Positions 1 to 11,062 of a stretch of 64,000 bases of DNA are shown here, one piece after another (position 1 is the first letter of the stretch; each line of letters opens with the position of its first letter). The position numbers and the translations under genes are program-made. Under the pieces are notes generated by a model that was not told the DNA's origin, made no database searches, and was given only the letters and a program-made list of their open reading frames with translations. Source of the DNA: Excoecaria cochinchinensis (lineage: Eukaryota > Streptophyta > Magnoliopsida > Malpighiales > Euphorbiaceae); contig CANTUQ010000101.1 of assembly GCA_947683425.1 (NCBI GenBank), forward strand, positions 30,961,001-31,025,000, given 5' to 3'.

Positions 1-2
1 CA

Positions 3-2042
3 ACAACAAGTGTTTGGAATAAAATACCCCAAGAAGCATGGAGCGGAAGAAAGCCAAACATTTCTCACTTACGTATTTTTGGGAGTGTTGCACATGTTCA
101 TATACCAGATGAAGAACGAAAGAAGCTTGACGACAAAAGCAAGAAGTACTTATTTGTTGGCTACTCAGAACATTCAAAGGGATACAAGATGTTTGATCCT
201 AATTCTCGAAAGATAATCATCAGCAGGGACGTGACTATTGATGAAGAAGCAGTCTGGGATTGGAGCAATGATAAGCAGAAGAACTACAGTTTTTATCCAT
301 TCACTATGGATGAAAACAATGATCGTGATCCAGAGGAAGCAACCACAACACAAGAGTCAAATACACCTCTTTCAAGTGCATCTCCTGAAGGAGATGAAGA
401 CCAAAGTGAAAGTCCAAGACAAAGGCCAAGAAAGTTGAGACGAGTTGAAGATCTATATGATGTCACAAGAGATCTTAGTGAAGAACTAACTCTTTATTGT
501 CATTTTGTTGATAGTGAACCAATTGATGCAGAGGAAGCAATGAAAGATGAGCAATGGAGAAAAGCCATGGAGGAGGAGATTCAAGCAATTGAGAAGAACA
601 AGACATGGGAGTTGACCTCACTTCCAGCTAACCAGAAACCCATTGGTGTCAAGTGGGTGTTCAAAGCTAAGAAAGATGCTACAGGAGAAGTTGTGAGACA
701 CAAAGCAAGACTTGTGGCAAAAGGGTTTAGTCAAAGAGCCGGAATTGACTACAACGAAGTTTTTGCTCCAGTCGCTAGATTGGAAACCATCAGAATGGTA
801 ATCTCAGTTGCTGCACAAAATGGGTGGAAAATTCACCAGATGGATGTCAAGTCAGCCTTCCTCAATGGATACTTGGAGGAGGAAATTTACATTCAGCAAC
901 CTCCTGATTATATTGTCAAAGGGCATGAAGATAAAGTGTTGAAATTGAAGAAAGCATTGTACGGACTCAAACAAGCACCACGAGCCTGGAACAGTCACAT
1001 TGACAAATACTTTCAGGAAAATGATTTTTTCAAATGCCCCCATGAGTATGCCATGTACGTAAAAGTAAAAGATGGAGATTTGCTAACTGTTTGTTTGTAC
1101 GTAGATGACTTAATTTTCACAGGAAACAATCCGCAAATGTTTGAAGATTTCAAAAAGACGATGGTTCGTGAGTTTGAAATGACTGACATTGGCCTCATGT
1201 CATTTTATCTTGGCATTGAAGTGAAGCAGAATGATGATGGAATTTTTATTTCTCAAAGTGGCTTCGCAAAGGAGATCTTGAAGAAGTTCAAGATGGAGAA
1301 TTGCAATCCTGTCAGCACTCCTGTTGAATGCAGCCTAAAATTGACCAAGGATGAGCATGGAAAGAAAGTCAATCCGACAATATTTCGAAGCTTGATTGGA
1401 AGCTTGAGATATTTGACCTGTACGAGACCCGACATTCTATATGCAGTTGGACTAGTAAGCAGATACATGGAGTCACCAACGGAGTCACATTGGAATGCAG
1501 CAAAGAGAATACTTCGATATCTAAAAGGTACAACTAATTTTGGTTTACATTATTCAAAATCTGAAGATTTCAAATTAGTTGGCTACTGCGATAGTGATTG
1601 GGCTGGTGACAAGGATGATCGAAAAAGCACTACAGGCTTTGTATTTTTTCTTGGTAAGACGGCGTTTACTTGGAGTTCAAAGAAGCAACCAATTGTGACC
1701 TTATCAACTTGTGAAGCTAAATATGTTGCTGCAACCGCATGTGTGTGTCATGCAATATGGCTGAGAAGATTGTTGAAGGATTTGCAGATGGCTCAACACA
1801 ATTCAACAAAAATTTTTATTGATAATAAATCGGCATTGGCGTTGGCGAAAAATCCAGTTTTTCATGATCGAAGCAAGCACATCGACACGAGATATTATTT
1901 CATTAGAGAATGCATCGAGCAGAAGGAGGTGATATTGAAATATGTGAAAACACAAGATCAAATTGCGGATATTTTCACAAAGTCACTCAAATCTGATGTG
2001 TTCAATCAATTGCGAGTATTATTGGGAGTTACCGAAAATTAA
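3..2042 (+). CDS. Copia polyprotein, C-terminal part (integrase end, RT, RNase H)
   Basis: One open frame from the left edge to the TAA at 2040-2042. It starts in the integrase C-terminal region (motifs LRIFGSVAHV and YLFVGYSEHSKGYK). An acidic linker follows, then RVT_2 reverse transcriptase from about base 560, with WVFKAKKDATGEVVRHKARL, FLNGYLEEEIYIQQPP and the catalytic YVDDLIF. RNase H follows with SDWAGDKDDRKSTTGF, CEAKY and the FHDRSKHIDTRYYFIRE region, ending with DIFTKSLK. These are standard copia pol modules that copy the element RNA and integrate the cDNA. No stop or frameshift is seen, so this half could be functional. The upstream gag and protease are outside the window. Confidence 0.95.
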   Translation, partial: TTSVWNKIPQEAWSGRKPNISHLRIFGSVAHVHIPDEERKKLDDKSKKYLFVGYSEHSKGYKMFDPNSRKIIISRDVTIDEEAVWDWSNDKQKNYSFYPFTMDENNDRDPEEATTTQESNTPLSSASPEGDEDQSESPRQRPRKLRRVEDLYDVTRDLSEELTLYCHFVDSEPIDAEEAMKDEQWRKAMEEEIQAIEKNKTWELTSLPANQKPIGVKWVFKAKKDATGEVVRHKARLVAKGFSQRAGIDYNEVFAPVARLETIRMVISVAAQNGWKIHQMDVKSAFLNGYLEEEIYIQQPPDYIVKGHEDKVLKLKKALYGLKQAPRAWNSHIDKYFQENDFFKCPHEYAMYVKVKDGDLLTVCLYVDDLIFTGNNPQMFEDFKKTMVREFEMTDIGLMSFYLGIEVKQNDDGIFISQSGFAKEILKKFKMENCNPVSTPVECSLKLTKDEHGKKVNPTIFRSLIGSLRYLTCTRPDILYAVGLVSRYMESPTESHWNAAKRILRYLKGTTNFGLHYSKSEDFKLVGYCDSDWAGDKDDRKSTTGFVFFLGKTAFTWSSKKQPIVTLSTCEAKYVAATACVCHAIWLRRLLKDLQMAQHNSTKIFIDNKSALALAKNPVFHDRSKHIDTRYYFIRECIEQKEVILKYVKTQDQIADIFTKSLKSDVFNQLRVLLGVTEN

Positions 2043-2055
2043 GTTTAAGGGGGAA

Positions 2056-2497
2056 TGTTAAAAGGTAAACTTAAGAAATTAATTAAAAATGGAAGTGGAG
2101 AAGAATGAGCCACATATGAGTTGGACAATTGCACATGGTATTATTCATTTAATTAGTTGACAATAAGTTGGCTGCAATATTTGTCTAAGAAGAAGACATA
2201 ATTAGTTGGCAAGAAGACATAAATTATTAGCAAGCATGAGTGATTTAGTGAGTTGGCAATCGTTGGCAAAAATTTATGGTTGTCATTTAAAGAAAAAATT
2301 GTAGTGTTAATTGTTTTTCTTGCTCTATAAATAGAGCAGAAATTTGTGCTCAAAGTGTGTGAAGTGTGAAGTGTGAAGTGTTGGTAAAAACAATAATAAG
2401 AGTATTTAATTTCTCTTAGCAATTTTATTTTTCTTTCATTTAAAGTCCTTGTTCCTTCCAATAATTTTTTCAATTAAAGTCTTTATTTCTTCCAACA
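2056..2497 (+). repeat. 3' LTR of the copia element
   Basis: Begins TGTTAAAAGG just after the purine tract AAGGGGGA and ends CTTCCAACA, giving the TG...CA ends of an LTR, 442 bp long. The right boundary is fixed by comparison with the uninterrupted NLR paralogue near 48298. It contains a TATA box and a pyrimidine-rich 3' part. Confidence 0.88.
2325..2334 (+). promoter_or_regulatory. TATA box of the LTR promoter
   Basis: CTATAAATAG lies in the second half of the LTR. It would drive element transcription in the 5' LTR. In this 3' copy it would read outwards into the disrupted NLR remnant. Confidence 0.6.
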
Positions 2498-4692
2498 GCA
2501 ATATCTATTTCCAAATTCGATAAATTGACTTGGAAAACTAGCTAACATGGAGATGATTTCTCTCATATCAGGCATCTAATAAACCTCAACGATCCTTATG
2601 CGCGGGGAGGCTCAGCAGCAGCATTTCCCAAAGATGGAGCCAAAAAATTGCACTCTTTATTCACAGCAAATTCTCGGGTCTTTTATGACTCATGGAAGTT
2701 TGGGAGTTTGAGGATTCTAAAATTAATCGGGAATGATGTGAAAGAGCTACCATCTTCAATTGGAAAGTTGAAACACCTGAGATATCTTGATGTCTCGTGT
2801 AGTGAAATCAGGGAGTTCCCTGAACCCCTCACCAAGCTCTACAACCTGCAAACTTTAAGGATGATTGATTGCAAATCACTTGGAAAGCTTCCGAAAACAT
2901 TGAGCAATTTGGTGAGCATGAGACATATTTTGTTTTCTTACGAGAAACAAATGCCAACTAAGCTAGGCTGCCTAACTGATCTTCGAAGTCTTTCTTGTTT
3001 TGTTGTGGGATCTGAACAAGGCAGTAGTATTCAAGAATTAGATTGCTTAAACGAACTAAGTGGAGGATTGATCATATCTAATCTGGAGTTGGTGAGAGAC
3101 GAAGAAGAAGCTAAGAAAGCAAATCTGCATAGTAAAAGGAAAATAGAAGCACTGAACCTTGTATGGACTGCAGATAATCAAAGACAAAGCTCCAACTGTA
3201 ATCATGAGCAAGTACTGAAAGGTCTCCAACCTTTTAAGGACCTGAAATATTTCAAGATTAAGAATTATTTGGGCGAAAAATTCCCCTCATGGCTGTTGGA
3301 GAAATGTTGCACATTCAACAATTTATTGGAGCTGAAATTGGAAGGCTGTAGATTTTGTGGAGAAATTCCAAGGCTTGGACTTCTTCCAAAACTTACAAGT
3401 CTAGAGATAATTGGATTGGATAATGTGAGATTCTTGGATGATCGGTTTTATGGTAGCAAAGGAGAAAGTACAAGCCATGGAAGGAAATTGTTTCCTGCAC
3501 TAAAAAAAATCAGCCTTCGTGACATGAACAGTTTAGTTGAATGGATGGCACCAAAAACATGGAATGCATTTCCAAGCCTTGAAGATTTGCAAATTTTTAG
3601 GTGTCCTAAGTTGAGAAGCATCCCAATAACTCATCTTTCTTCACTTGTCATGTTGGCAATCCAAGGATGTGATGAATTCAGCGAGTTATTATTTGACCAA
3701 GGACATCCCTTAATATCTCTGCAGGTTTTAAAAGTTAGAGATTGTTGTAATTTGGCATCCATCCAAGGTGTTCAAGGTCTCACCTCTCTTCAACAGTTAG
3801 AAATTAGTGACTGTGTTAAATTTAGCATATCTTCCAAGGAACAGCTTCATTACAGCCTTCCCAACGATCCAATCTTCACCCACAATGAAAGAAAGGTAAA
3901 CTTCAAATCCTCTACACATATCCAACTTTAGGTGTCTTATATTACTCTGTTGGAAAACAAATTTCATTAAACTTATGTTCTTTTTCATTATATAGAGCTT
4001 TTCTTTGAAGAAATGGAGTGGAAAGAAATGCTATATGATCTCAGCAAGAGATATGAGGATTGTTTGGGGCAATGATACTCAGTACTGGGGATGGAATTCT
4101 GATACCAACTCAAGGTTTGTTAACTAATTAATTTTAATCTGTATGTGTATTTATATATTTTATTTATTTATTTATTTATTTGATGGCTATAATCTTATGT
4201 TTGAATGGATTTTTACATGGTTGCTAGATATCGATTTTGTTTCTTTTGATTCTGATATATATTTAATCATGTATGGGAACCTACAGATTTGGAGAAAGCG
4301 CAGAGCTTCTTAAAGTCTGTTGGCTGGATATCGGCGGCAAAATCAATACTCGTATGTTATCAACAACAACATTATACGGTGCTTATCTTGTTTTCCAGCT
4401 TAGAAACAATAGCTATGGATTAGGAGAACATCCAATAAAAGTTGGAGTGGGACTGGCTAATAGTACAACTCAAAATGAGAAGCGCACTGTTGATTTCGAT
4501 CCTGAAAATATAGTGAGAGATGGAGTCGCAAATGAGAGGGGAGATGGGTGGTTAGAGATTGAATTGGGCGACTTCTTCAATACCGATGGTGGAGATGGAG
4601 ATCTGGAAATGAGTTTTATGGAAGTTGAGCATATGATATGGAAGAGTGGTCTTATAGTTCAAGGCATAGAAATCAGGCCTAAGAACCTATAA
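2498..4692 (+). pseudogene. NLR-PP2 chimera, copy 1, broken by the copia insertion
   Basis: This is a nearly identical paralogue of the NLR-PP2 gene at 46789-50449, but only the part from the end of the NB-ARC domain onwards is present. The copia LTR abuts codon GCA of the DLAISIS region just after MHD. Exon pieces are 2498-3895 (LRRs), 3996-4114 and 4287-4692 (PP2/Nictaba-like domain). Introns are GT-AG with the same phases as the other copy. An in-frame TAA at 2543-2545, where the paralogue has TCA, is a second lesion, so even the remnant is not open from the junction. The LRR and PP2 exons downstream are otherwise open. It may still be transcribed from the LTR but is not expected to make a receptor. 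Confidence 0.92.
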
Positions 4693-5868
4693 TTCAAAAT
4701 GCAGACTTCATGCGTAATCTAAACAATAAGTACCAATTCATACGTGACAAATTATAATTGATTTGTTCTATTGTTTTTCTCATGAATTCAGTTCAGATAA
4801 GTATTTTTCATTTGGAATATTGGGATGGTTGAATTGAATACCTTTGCAGTGTGCAACTATTGGATCTTATCATCCAATCAAGTATGTTTAGGAAAACAGA
4901 ATTATTTGTATAGTTGGCTGTTTATAGTGTAATTTCACACTTTTTGGATAATTTCTTTTTTTCTTCTTTTCCCATACTAAAGATAAACTTAATAAATAGT
5001 ATTAATTTGTTAATTTACTATACAAATAAGAAAGAAGGTTCACTGCATTTATTCACACGTTAAGGGAATTTAATTGCACATTTGACAGCTCTAAGAATTA
5101 TTTTGTATTATGGTATTATCGTGAATATATTTTTTTAATTATCTAAATACTCTTCTTTATAAATATTAATTTATCAATAATAATTTTATTGATAACTTAA
5201 ATACATTCTAATTTTGGTGATTCTGAAAGTAGATAATGCAAAAATTATCTAAAATATAATTTTCCAAGGAGACAAAAGTGCAAGATTTAATTTGTATTTG
5301 TGATTATTTTTCGGTAGCTTTAATTAATTCTGAATTTTGATGATGATGCCGTCCTGGTGAACTTCATACATAATTATGTATTTGGATTTTATACTTTACT
5401 ATGTTGCTTTGTTTGGTAATTTTTCTTTGATTAAGGAATGAAAAGAATTTAATTGAAAAAATAAAATTTTAATTTCTCTCATTTGTCTCCTATAATAAAA
5501 TTTCTCGTATTTAAAATTTAATAGAAAAAGGAAATTGAGAAACGCCATTTTGTTTCACTTCTATTATAAACAATTGTCATTTGTCAACATCCTTCAGTCC
5601 CACTGTAAAAATTGCTTCAACATTAGTTTGTAGTTTGTACCCTTTATTGGGCCCAACCTATGCAAGCCCAACCCAATAAGGGAATCATTGATTTTCTTTT
5701 CTATTTTGCGAAGCCTTATGGGCCCAATAAACTTTAAATTTACCTCAAATACTCTGGAAAAAAATTAAAATTAGATGGAATGAATTCTTAAATAATTAAA
5801 ATTGGATAATATCTCATCATTAGGATAAACTCCATTATCTATTTCTTTTACATTAGTATTTTAATATA

Positions 5869-5900
<32 letters not shown>

Positions 5901-6209
5901 TATGTGTATGCCTAATGCACTGTATCACGCCTCCCAAATGTTTGGAAAAAAAGGAGAAAAAAGAATTATTTGTCTTCAAAAGAAAACTTTAAAGAATTTG
6001 ACCTTTTCAATTGGCCACATTGCATAATTTTGACATCTTATTTCTGAATTCTCAGGACCTTCGCCCGGCTAAGATTCAACTTAAGCTTGGCACCTTCTAA
6101 GCAATTTCTTTCTTCGCCTTCGCGACGCTTACTGCATCATCAACAATGAATCAATAAAACAGAAAATTAAAAATAATAGAAATTAAAACCCAATTCAATT
6201 AACCAAAAA
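4693..6209. other. Intergenic spacer of the duplicated block (copy 1)
   Basis: AT-rich, no gene. It aligns with 50450-51449 but holds about 340 bp (about 4757-5100) missing there, and a different stretch around 5690-5890 with a (CA)n/(TA)n tract. Several GGGCCCAA and TGGGCC motifs at 5640-5730, and a conserved stretch at 5940-6150, precede the Atg27-like pseudogene and probably represent its former promoter. Confidence 0.7.
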
Positions 6210-7265
6210 ATGATATCAGGAATCAATTCCATGAAATGGTCCCTAATTATAGTCTCTATAATGATTCTACACCGATTCGGTTCTCTAAACTCGGCCACTG
6301 CACTTTGCCAGCTCAGTTTTATCGATGGAAACAAGCTTTACAACTTCAGTTTGGCATCTCCACTCCCTAAATTTCCTCACGGTGTTCTCAGCGAAGATGG
6401 GTACTCTCTTTTTCTCCGTTTATTGATCTGGGTACTCTTCATTTGGTTTTTATTTGCAGTTATAATGTTTGATATATTGCTTCTTTGAAATTTCTTTGCA
6501 TTGCTGTTGGTGGGTTTCCACGCCTTCAGCTATTATTCTATACTTTTTTTTAAACACTCCTATGAAGTGAAACCTTTTTATTAAAATTGCTTTGGTATAT
6601 TCATAATCTAATGCAACATGTAAGGGTAAAAAGCATTGTTATTTTTTTACTTTCATTTCAATACTGTTTGACTTGTGACCATAGACTTCCGATTTCAGTT
6701 TATATTTAATTAAAACCTGCTAAAGGCTTAGTACATCTCTGTTAAAATTAAAAATTCACTGGGAAAAATTATTTCTTTATCATCTTAATTTAAGATGGAA
6801 TCTTAGTTGTATTGTGGCATCTGCAACCTTACTCTTATAGAATACCTGCTTTTGTAAACTGCGTGCGGTCTTAATAAAATGATCATTTTTTTTTTCTGCT
6901 GTAGGTTTTATAGGGTAGCCGTAAACGAGTCTGTGCTCTGGTTTCAGGTTGGCTCTATCAGGTTACACTTAGTTTATTTATTTTCTAAATCACTGTTGGG
7001 ATTACAATTTGCAAGTCTGTTAATGTTTCGGAGAGTGTACTCCTAATTGCTTTTGAATTTGGAAGCCATGCTGTCCATGGCAATTCTCCTGGTAGCTATA
7101 TGCTAGCTGGTATTGAGAAGCAAATTGACATTGAACACTGTTATCATCCAGGAAATCAAAAAACAAGATGCTATGCTTACTTTTTGAAAGATATTGATGG
7201 GCTATTCTTTATTAGGAAACGAGATTTTACTGACAAAAAAAAAAGGAAAAAAAGAGAAAAGGACA
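6210..7265 (+). pseudogene. Atg27-like gene, 5' fragment (copy 1)
   Basis: Nearly identical to the first part of the intact gene at 51450-57644. Exon 1 (6210-6400) encodes the signal peptide and the start of the lumenal domain. Exon 2 (6905-6947) encodes FYRVAVNESVLWFQ. The similarity stops in an A-rich tract at about 7264, inside what is intron 2 of the full gene, where sequence from a PP2 exon takes over. Nine downstream exons, including the transmembrane segment, are missing, so this is a truncated pseudogene. Confidence 0.88.
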
Positions 7266-7433
7266 GTCGCAAAGGAGAGGAGAGATGGATGGTTAGAGAT
7301 TGAATTGGGCGACTTCTTCAATACTGATGGCGGAGATGGGGATTTGGAAATGAGTTTTATGGAAGTTAAGCATCTGCACATGAAGAGGGGTCTTATAGTT
7401 CAAGGCATAGAAATCAGGCCTAAGAGCCCATAA
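7266..7433 (+). pseudogene. PP2 domain, last-exon 3' fragment
   Basis: Starts abruptly at GTCGCAAAGG and encodes the end of a PP2 domain (DGWLEIELGDFF, LIVQGIEIRPK), stopping at 7431-7433. It joins the truncated Atg27-like intron without splice signals. It keeps residues such as KERRDGW and HLH found in the F-box-PP2 gene at 40357 but not in the NLR-PP2 copies. It may therefore derive from an intermediate third copy. Confidence 0.85.
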
Positions 7434-8372
7434 TTCAAAATGCAGATTTCATGGGTAACTGTTACACAATAAGTCCTGACAAATTTTCATGAGATTTTCT
7501 TAAACAATAATTGTGCAACTATTAAATCTTATCATCCAATCTGAGTTTATAAAGTATGTTTAGGAAATCAGAATTATTTCTATAGTTGCTTTAATTAATC
7601 TTGAATTTTTATGATGATGCCGTCCTGGTGAACTTAATTCATATATAATTATATAATTATAAAACCACCGTATTTAGATTTTTTTTTTACTTTATTATGT
7701 TGCTTTGTTTGGTAATTATCTGTGATCAAGGAATGAAAAGAAATTAATTGAAAAAATAAATTTTAATTTCTCTCATTTCTCTCCTATAATAAAATTTCTC
7801 CTATTGAAAATTTAATAGAAAAAGAAAATCGAGAAATGCCATTTTGTTTCACTTCTATTATAAACAATTGTCATTTGTCAACATCCTTCAGTTTTAATGC
7901 CTATGATCCCACTGTAAAAATTGCTTCAACATTAGTTTGTAGTTTGTACCCTTTATTGGGCCCAAACTATGCCAGCCCAACCCAATAAGGGTATCATTGA
8001 TTTTCTTTTCTATTTGCTAAGCCTTATGGGCCCAATAAACTTTAAATTTGCCTTAAATACTCTTGAAAAAATTTAAAATTAGATCGAATGAATTCTTAAA
8101 TAATTAAAATTATATATATATATATATATATATTTTATGTGTATGCCTAATGCACTGTATCACTCCTCCCAAATGTTTGGAAAAAGGAGAAAAAATAATT
8201 ATTTGTCTTCAAAAGAAAACTTTAAAGAATTTGACCTTTTCAATTGGCCACATTGCATAATTTTGACGTCTTATTTCTGAATTCTTAGGACCTTCGCCCA
8301 GCTAAGATTTAACTTAAGCTTAGCACCTTCTAAGCAATTTCTTTCTCCGCCTTCGCGACGCTTACTGCATCA
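7434..8372. repeat. Third copy of the PP2-to-Atg27 spacer
   Basis: Parallels 4693-6138 and 50450-51380, including the GGGCCCAA motifs near 7957 and the TTCGCGACGCTTACTGCATC stretch that lies upstream of the Atg27-like start. It then changes abruptly at about 8372 into copia sequence. It shows that the block once occurred at least three times. A (TA)n tract lies at about 8110-8132. Confidence 0.8.
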
Positions 8373-8912
8373 ACACTATTAGAGTTGGTAATGGCCAAGG
8401 TATGGCAATCACTCATACTGGTTCCTTCTATTACTCAAACTTTCATCTCAATAATGTTTTACTTGTTCCTAAAATTACTAAATCTCTTCTCTGTACAAAA
8501 ATTTTCTAAAGATAACAATTGCTTCTTTGAATTTTGGCCTTCCTATTTTTTGGTTAAGCACCAGGTGACGAAGGACATCCTCTTGAGAGGCCCGAGTGAT
8601 CGAGGTCTGGATGTCTTGCCACCCACGCTGAAGCAAGCGTTTCTTGGGGAAACTGTCTCATTTGATGCATGGCATGCAAGGCTGGGTCACTGTAACAAGA
8701 GAACTTCTACTATTTTACGTTCCAACAATCTTCCTTTTTCTGTTTCCAATAAAAACTGCTCCTCTTGTCCTTTGGGCAAATTGACCAAAACCAATTTGTG
8801 TCCTATTGTTCGAATTAGCACTACTCCCTTTGAAATAATACACTCTGATGTATGGGGTCCTGCCCCAGTTGGGTTTATTGTCCCAAACTCAAGAGTGATG
8901 TGCTTCATGTTT
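8373..8912 (+). pseudogene. Copia pol fragment (protease/GAG-pre-integrase region)
   Basis: Encodes the copia motif VGNGQGMAITHTGSFYY (partly in a shifted frame), a stretch resembling LLVPKITKSLL, and then the GAG-pre-integrase signature WHARLGHCNKRT with CSSCPLGK and a following HSDVWGPAP. It has no start of its own and is cut by the CACTA element at 8913. Confidence 0.85.
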
Positions 8913-8929
8913 CACTACAAGAAAGTCAT

Positions 8930-9430
8930 GAAATAGCGACGGAATATTAGCGACGGAAAAAAAAACCGTCGCTAAATAGCGACGGAATAATATTTCCGTC
9001 GCTAAATAGCGACGGAAATATTATTCTGTCGCTAAAATAGCGACGGAAAAGAAATTCCGTCGCGAAAAAGGGCGCCAATCATTCCCTCCAGAAATTGCGA
9101 CAGAAATTAGCGACGGATGTTTAATTCCGTCGTTAAAAAAAAATTAAATTCCATTTAGCGACGGAATTTTATTCCGTCGCTAAAATTAGCGACGGAGTTA
9201 GAAACCGTCGCTAAATTTAGCGACGGATATTTAAATCCGTCGTTAAAATTAAATAAGATTTAAAAAATAAAATAATTTTAACGACGGAATTTAAATTCCG
9301 CCGCCAATTAACGACGGAATGATATTTCCGTCGCTATTATTAGCGACGGAAATATATTCCGCCGCTAATTACCGACGGAATGTGATTTCCGTCGCTATAT
9401 AGCGACGGAAATCACATTCCGTCGGGAAAT
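8930..9430. repeat. 5' subterminal repeats of the CACTA element
   Basis: Many direct and inverted copies of AGCGACGGAAT / ATTCCGTCGCT arranged as small palindromes. These are the presumed binding sites for the element's DNA-binding protein. The motif differs by one base from that at the other end (ACCGACGG). Confidence 0.85.
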
Positions 9431-9439
9431 CTGAATTAA

Positions 9440-9800
9440 AATCAGATTTTAACCCCCTTCCCCCCGATCCTCTCTCTCTTCTCCCTCTCCCCTCACTCTG
9501 CCTGTCCGATCCCCTTCCCTCTCGCCGCCGACGACCGCCCCCTCCCATCCGTTCGCCGGTCCCCTCCCCTCCTCCTCCTCCTCCTCCTCCTTCTCTCTTC
9601 CCTCTCTTCCCTCCCTTTCCCGCTCCGATCTTCCCTTCTGCTTTCTCCCTGCCGTGCGCCTTCCTTCTCTCCTTCGCCGCCGTCGACCGCCGCTGCTCTG
9701 GCGTTGGCTTCCTCTCCTCCTCAGCCTGGTCGACCTCCCTCCTCCGCCTCCTCCTCCTCCTCCTCTCCTCTCCTCCGGTGTCTGGTAAGCCAACAGTAGC
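9440..9800 (+). other. GC- and pyrimidine-rich block resembling a 5' exon
   Basis: In an otherwise AT-rich element this 350 bp is C/T-rich with CCGCC and CTCCTC runs, and ends at a good donor context (GTCTG|GTAAG near 9782). It may be the untranslated first exon of the transposase gene or a captured host 5' exon. The Arg/Gly-rich frames on the other strand are composition artefacts. Confidence 0.4.
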
Positions 9801-9819
9801 CATTTGCATTTTTTTTTTA

Positions 9820-9852
<33 letters not shown>

Positions 9853-10811
9853 TTATTTAACTTAATTAGACAAGGAATTATTGTTGAAATAGATTATTGT
9901 TGTTAGAATAGATTATTATTGTTGAATGTTGAAATAGATTATTAGACAATGAATTATTTAACTTAATTAGACAAGTTATTTTTGGTTTGCTCAAGTATCC
10001 AATTTTTAATCCCCAATGCATGTTAGTCCTAGAGGGTAGCAAACCTAAACAGGCAATATTAAATGCATTAGTTCTACTGAAAAGTTACTGATGTAGCAAA
10101 CTTAGAAGGGTGATAATGGTTTGCAAAGTTTAGTATATTGAAGTAGTGATGGTGATCATGGTTTCTTCCCAAACAATAAAAGGAGACTCAAGTTTGGTTA
10201 TTTAGCTGGTGAACTAAAACCCCACCTACAAACCCAGTTTCAAAGTAAGAATTATCATATATCATATAATTTGCATCTACAAATACATAATACGATCACC
10301 TATATAAAATCTACACAAAATGCAAATGTATGTATATGTAAATGAGTTTATATATACATCAATGTTTTAGATGTGTTGTTGTATTTAATATAAAACAGAA
10401 TCTATTATGACTTGTATTTTTCAATTTTAATGCAAATAATTTTTTATATATTAGATAATCATAGGTTTATACTTTATAGTGTCTTTATTTTTCTAAAAAA
10501 AAAAGATGATTTTAATTTTTTTAGAGAAAATCCTAAATGGTCGAACTGACCAAAGTGTCCAAATGAATTAAACTGATACTAACTCATATTAGTCACTTTA
10601 AGTTAAAAATTTTAAAAATTATAATTTAAATAAAAATTATAAATGCGCCAAATGGACTGCATGAGTTTCTAATTCTTATAGATAATTTTGAACCAATCTA
10701 TGAGTTGAGGCAATTCCATCCAAAAATTTGCAAATTGAATATGCCAGTTTATTATGTGAACCAAACTCATTGTTATTTTTTTTGGAATATATACTAATCC
10801 AAGAAAATAAG

Positions 10812-10888
<77 letters not shown>

Positions 10889-11062
10889 TTTCCTTTCCTA
10901 AAATTGTGGATTCTTAAATATAATGAAACTAATAATTAGATTTATACTCATTTTTATTATGTGAACCAAACTCATTTTTATGAAGTTTTGCTTTTTTTGA
11001 ATTAGATTTTTATAATTCTATTTGAGATGTCTCCTTGTTCATGTAACAGTTTGGAATTAATT
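9801..11062. other. AT-rich non-coding part of the CACTA element
   Basis: Contains an (ATT)n run at about 9822-9850 and an (ATA)n microsatellite at about 10817-10888. No coding sequence is seen. It may be a first intron between the GC-rich block and the transposase-associated ORF. Confidence 0.6.

Larger units (their letters stand above)
1..2497 (+). mobile_element. Ty1-copia LTR retrotransposon, 3' half
   Basis: The window opens inside the integrase region of a copia element and runs through reverse transcriptase, RNase H, a polypurine tract (about 2045-2054) and a complete 3' LTR. Base 2498 begins GCAAT, which continues directly into NLR sequence. In the intact NLR paralogue the same place (about 48298) reads uninterrupted, so the element inserted into the NLR coding exon and GCAAT is the likely 5-bp target duplication. 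The 5' LTR and left duplication lie outside the window. The uninterrupted polyprotein frame suggests a fairly recent insertion. Confidence 0.93.

Noticed and set aside
6210..6488. 92-residue ORF as a complete small secreted protein
   Set aside because: It is exon 1 of the Atg27-like gene read through its intron; the same applies to 51450-51728.
7100..7303. Short ORF as a complete gene
   Set aside because: It is the truncated copy of an open intron stretch of the Atg27-like gene running into an A-rich breakpoint.
8930..9430. Short regularly repeated palindromes as a CRISPR-like array
   Set aside because: Eukaryotic context; the repeats are CACTA subterminal motifs bounded by CACTA ends and lack unique uniform spacers.
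9369..9809. Arg/Gly-rich ORFs on the minus strand
   Set aside because: They mirror a GC- and pyrimidine-rich stretch; low complexity, no domain, overlapping frames equally open.
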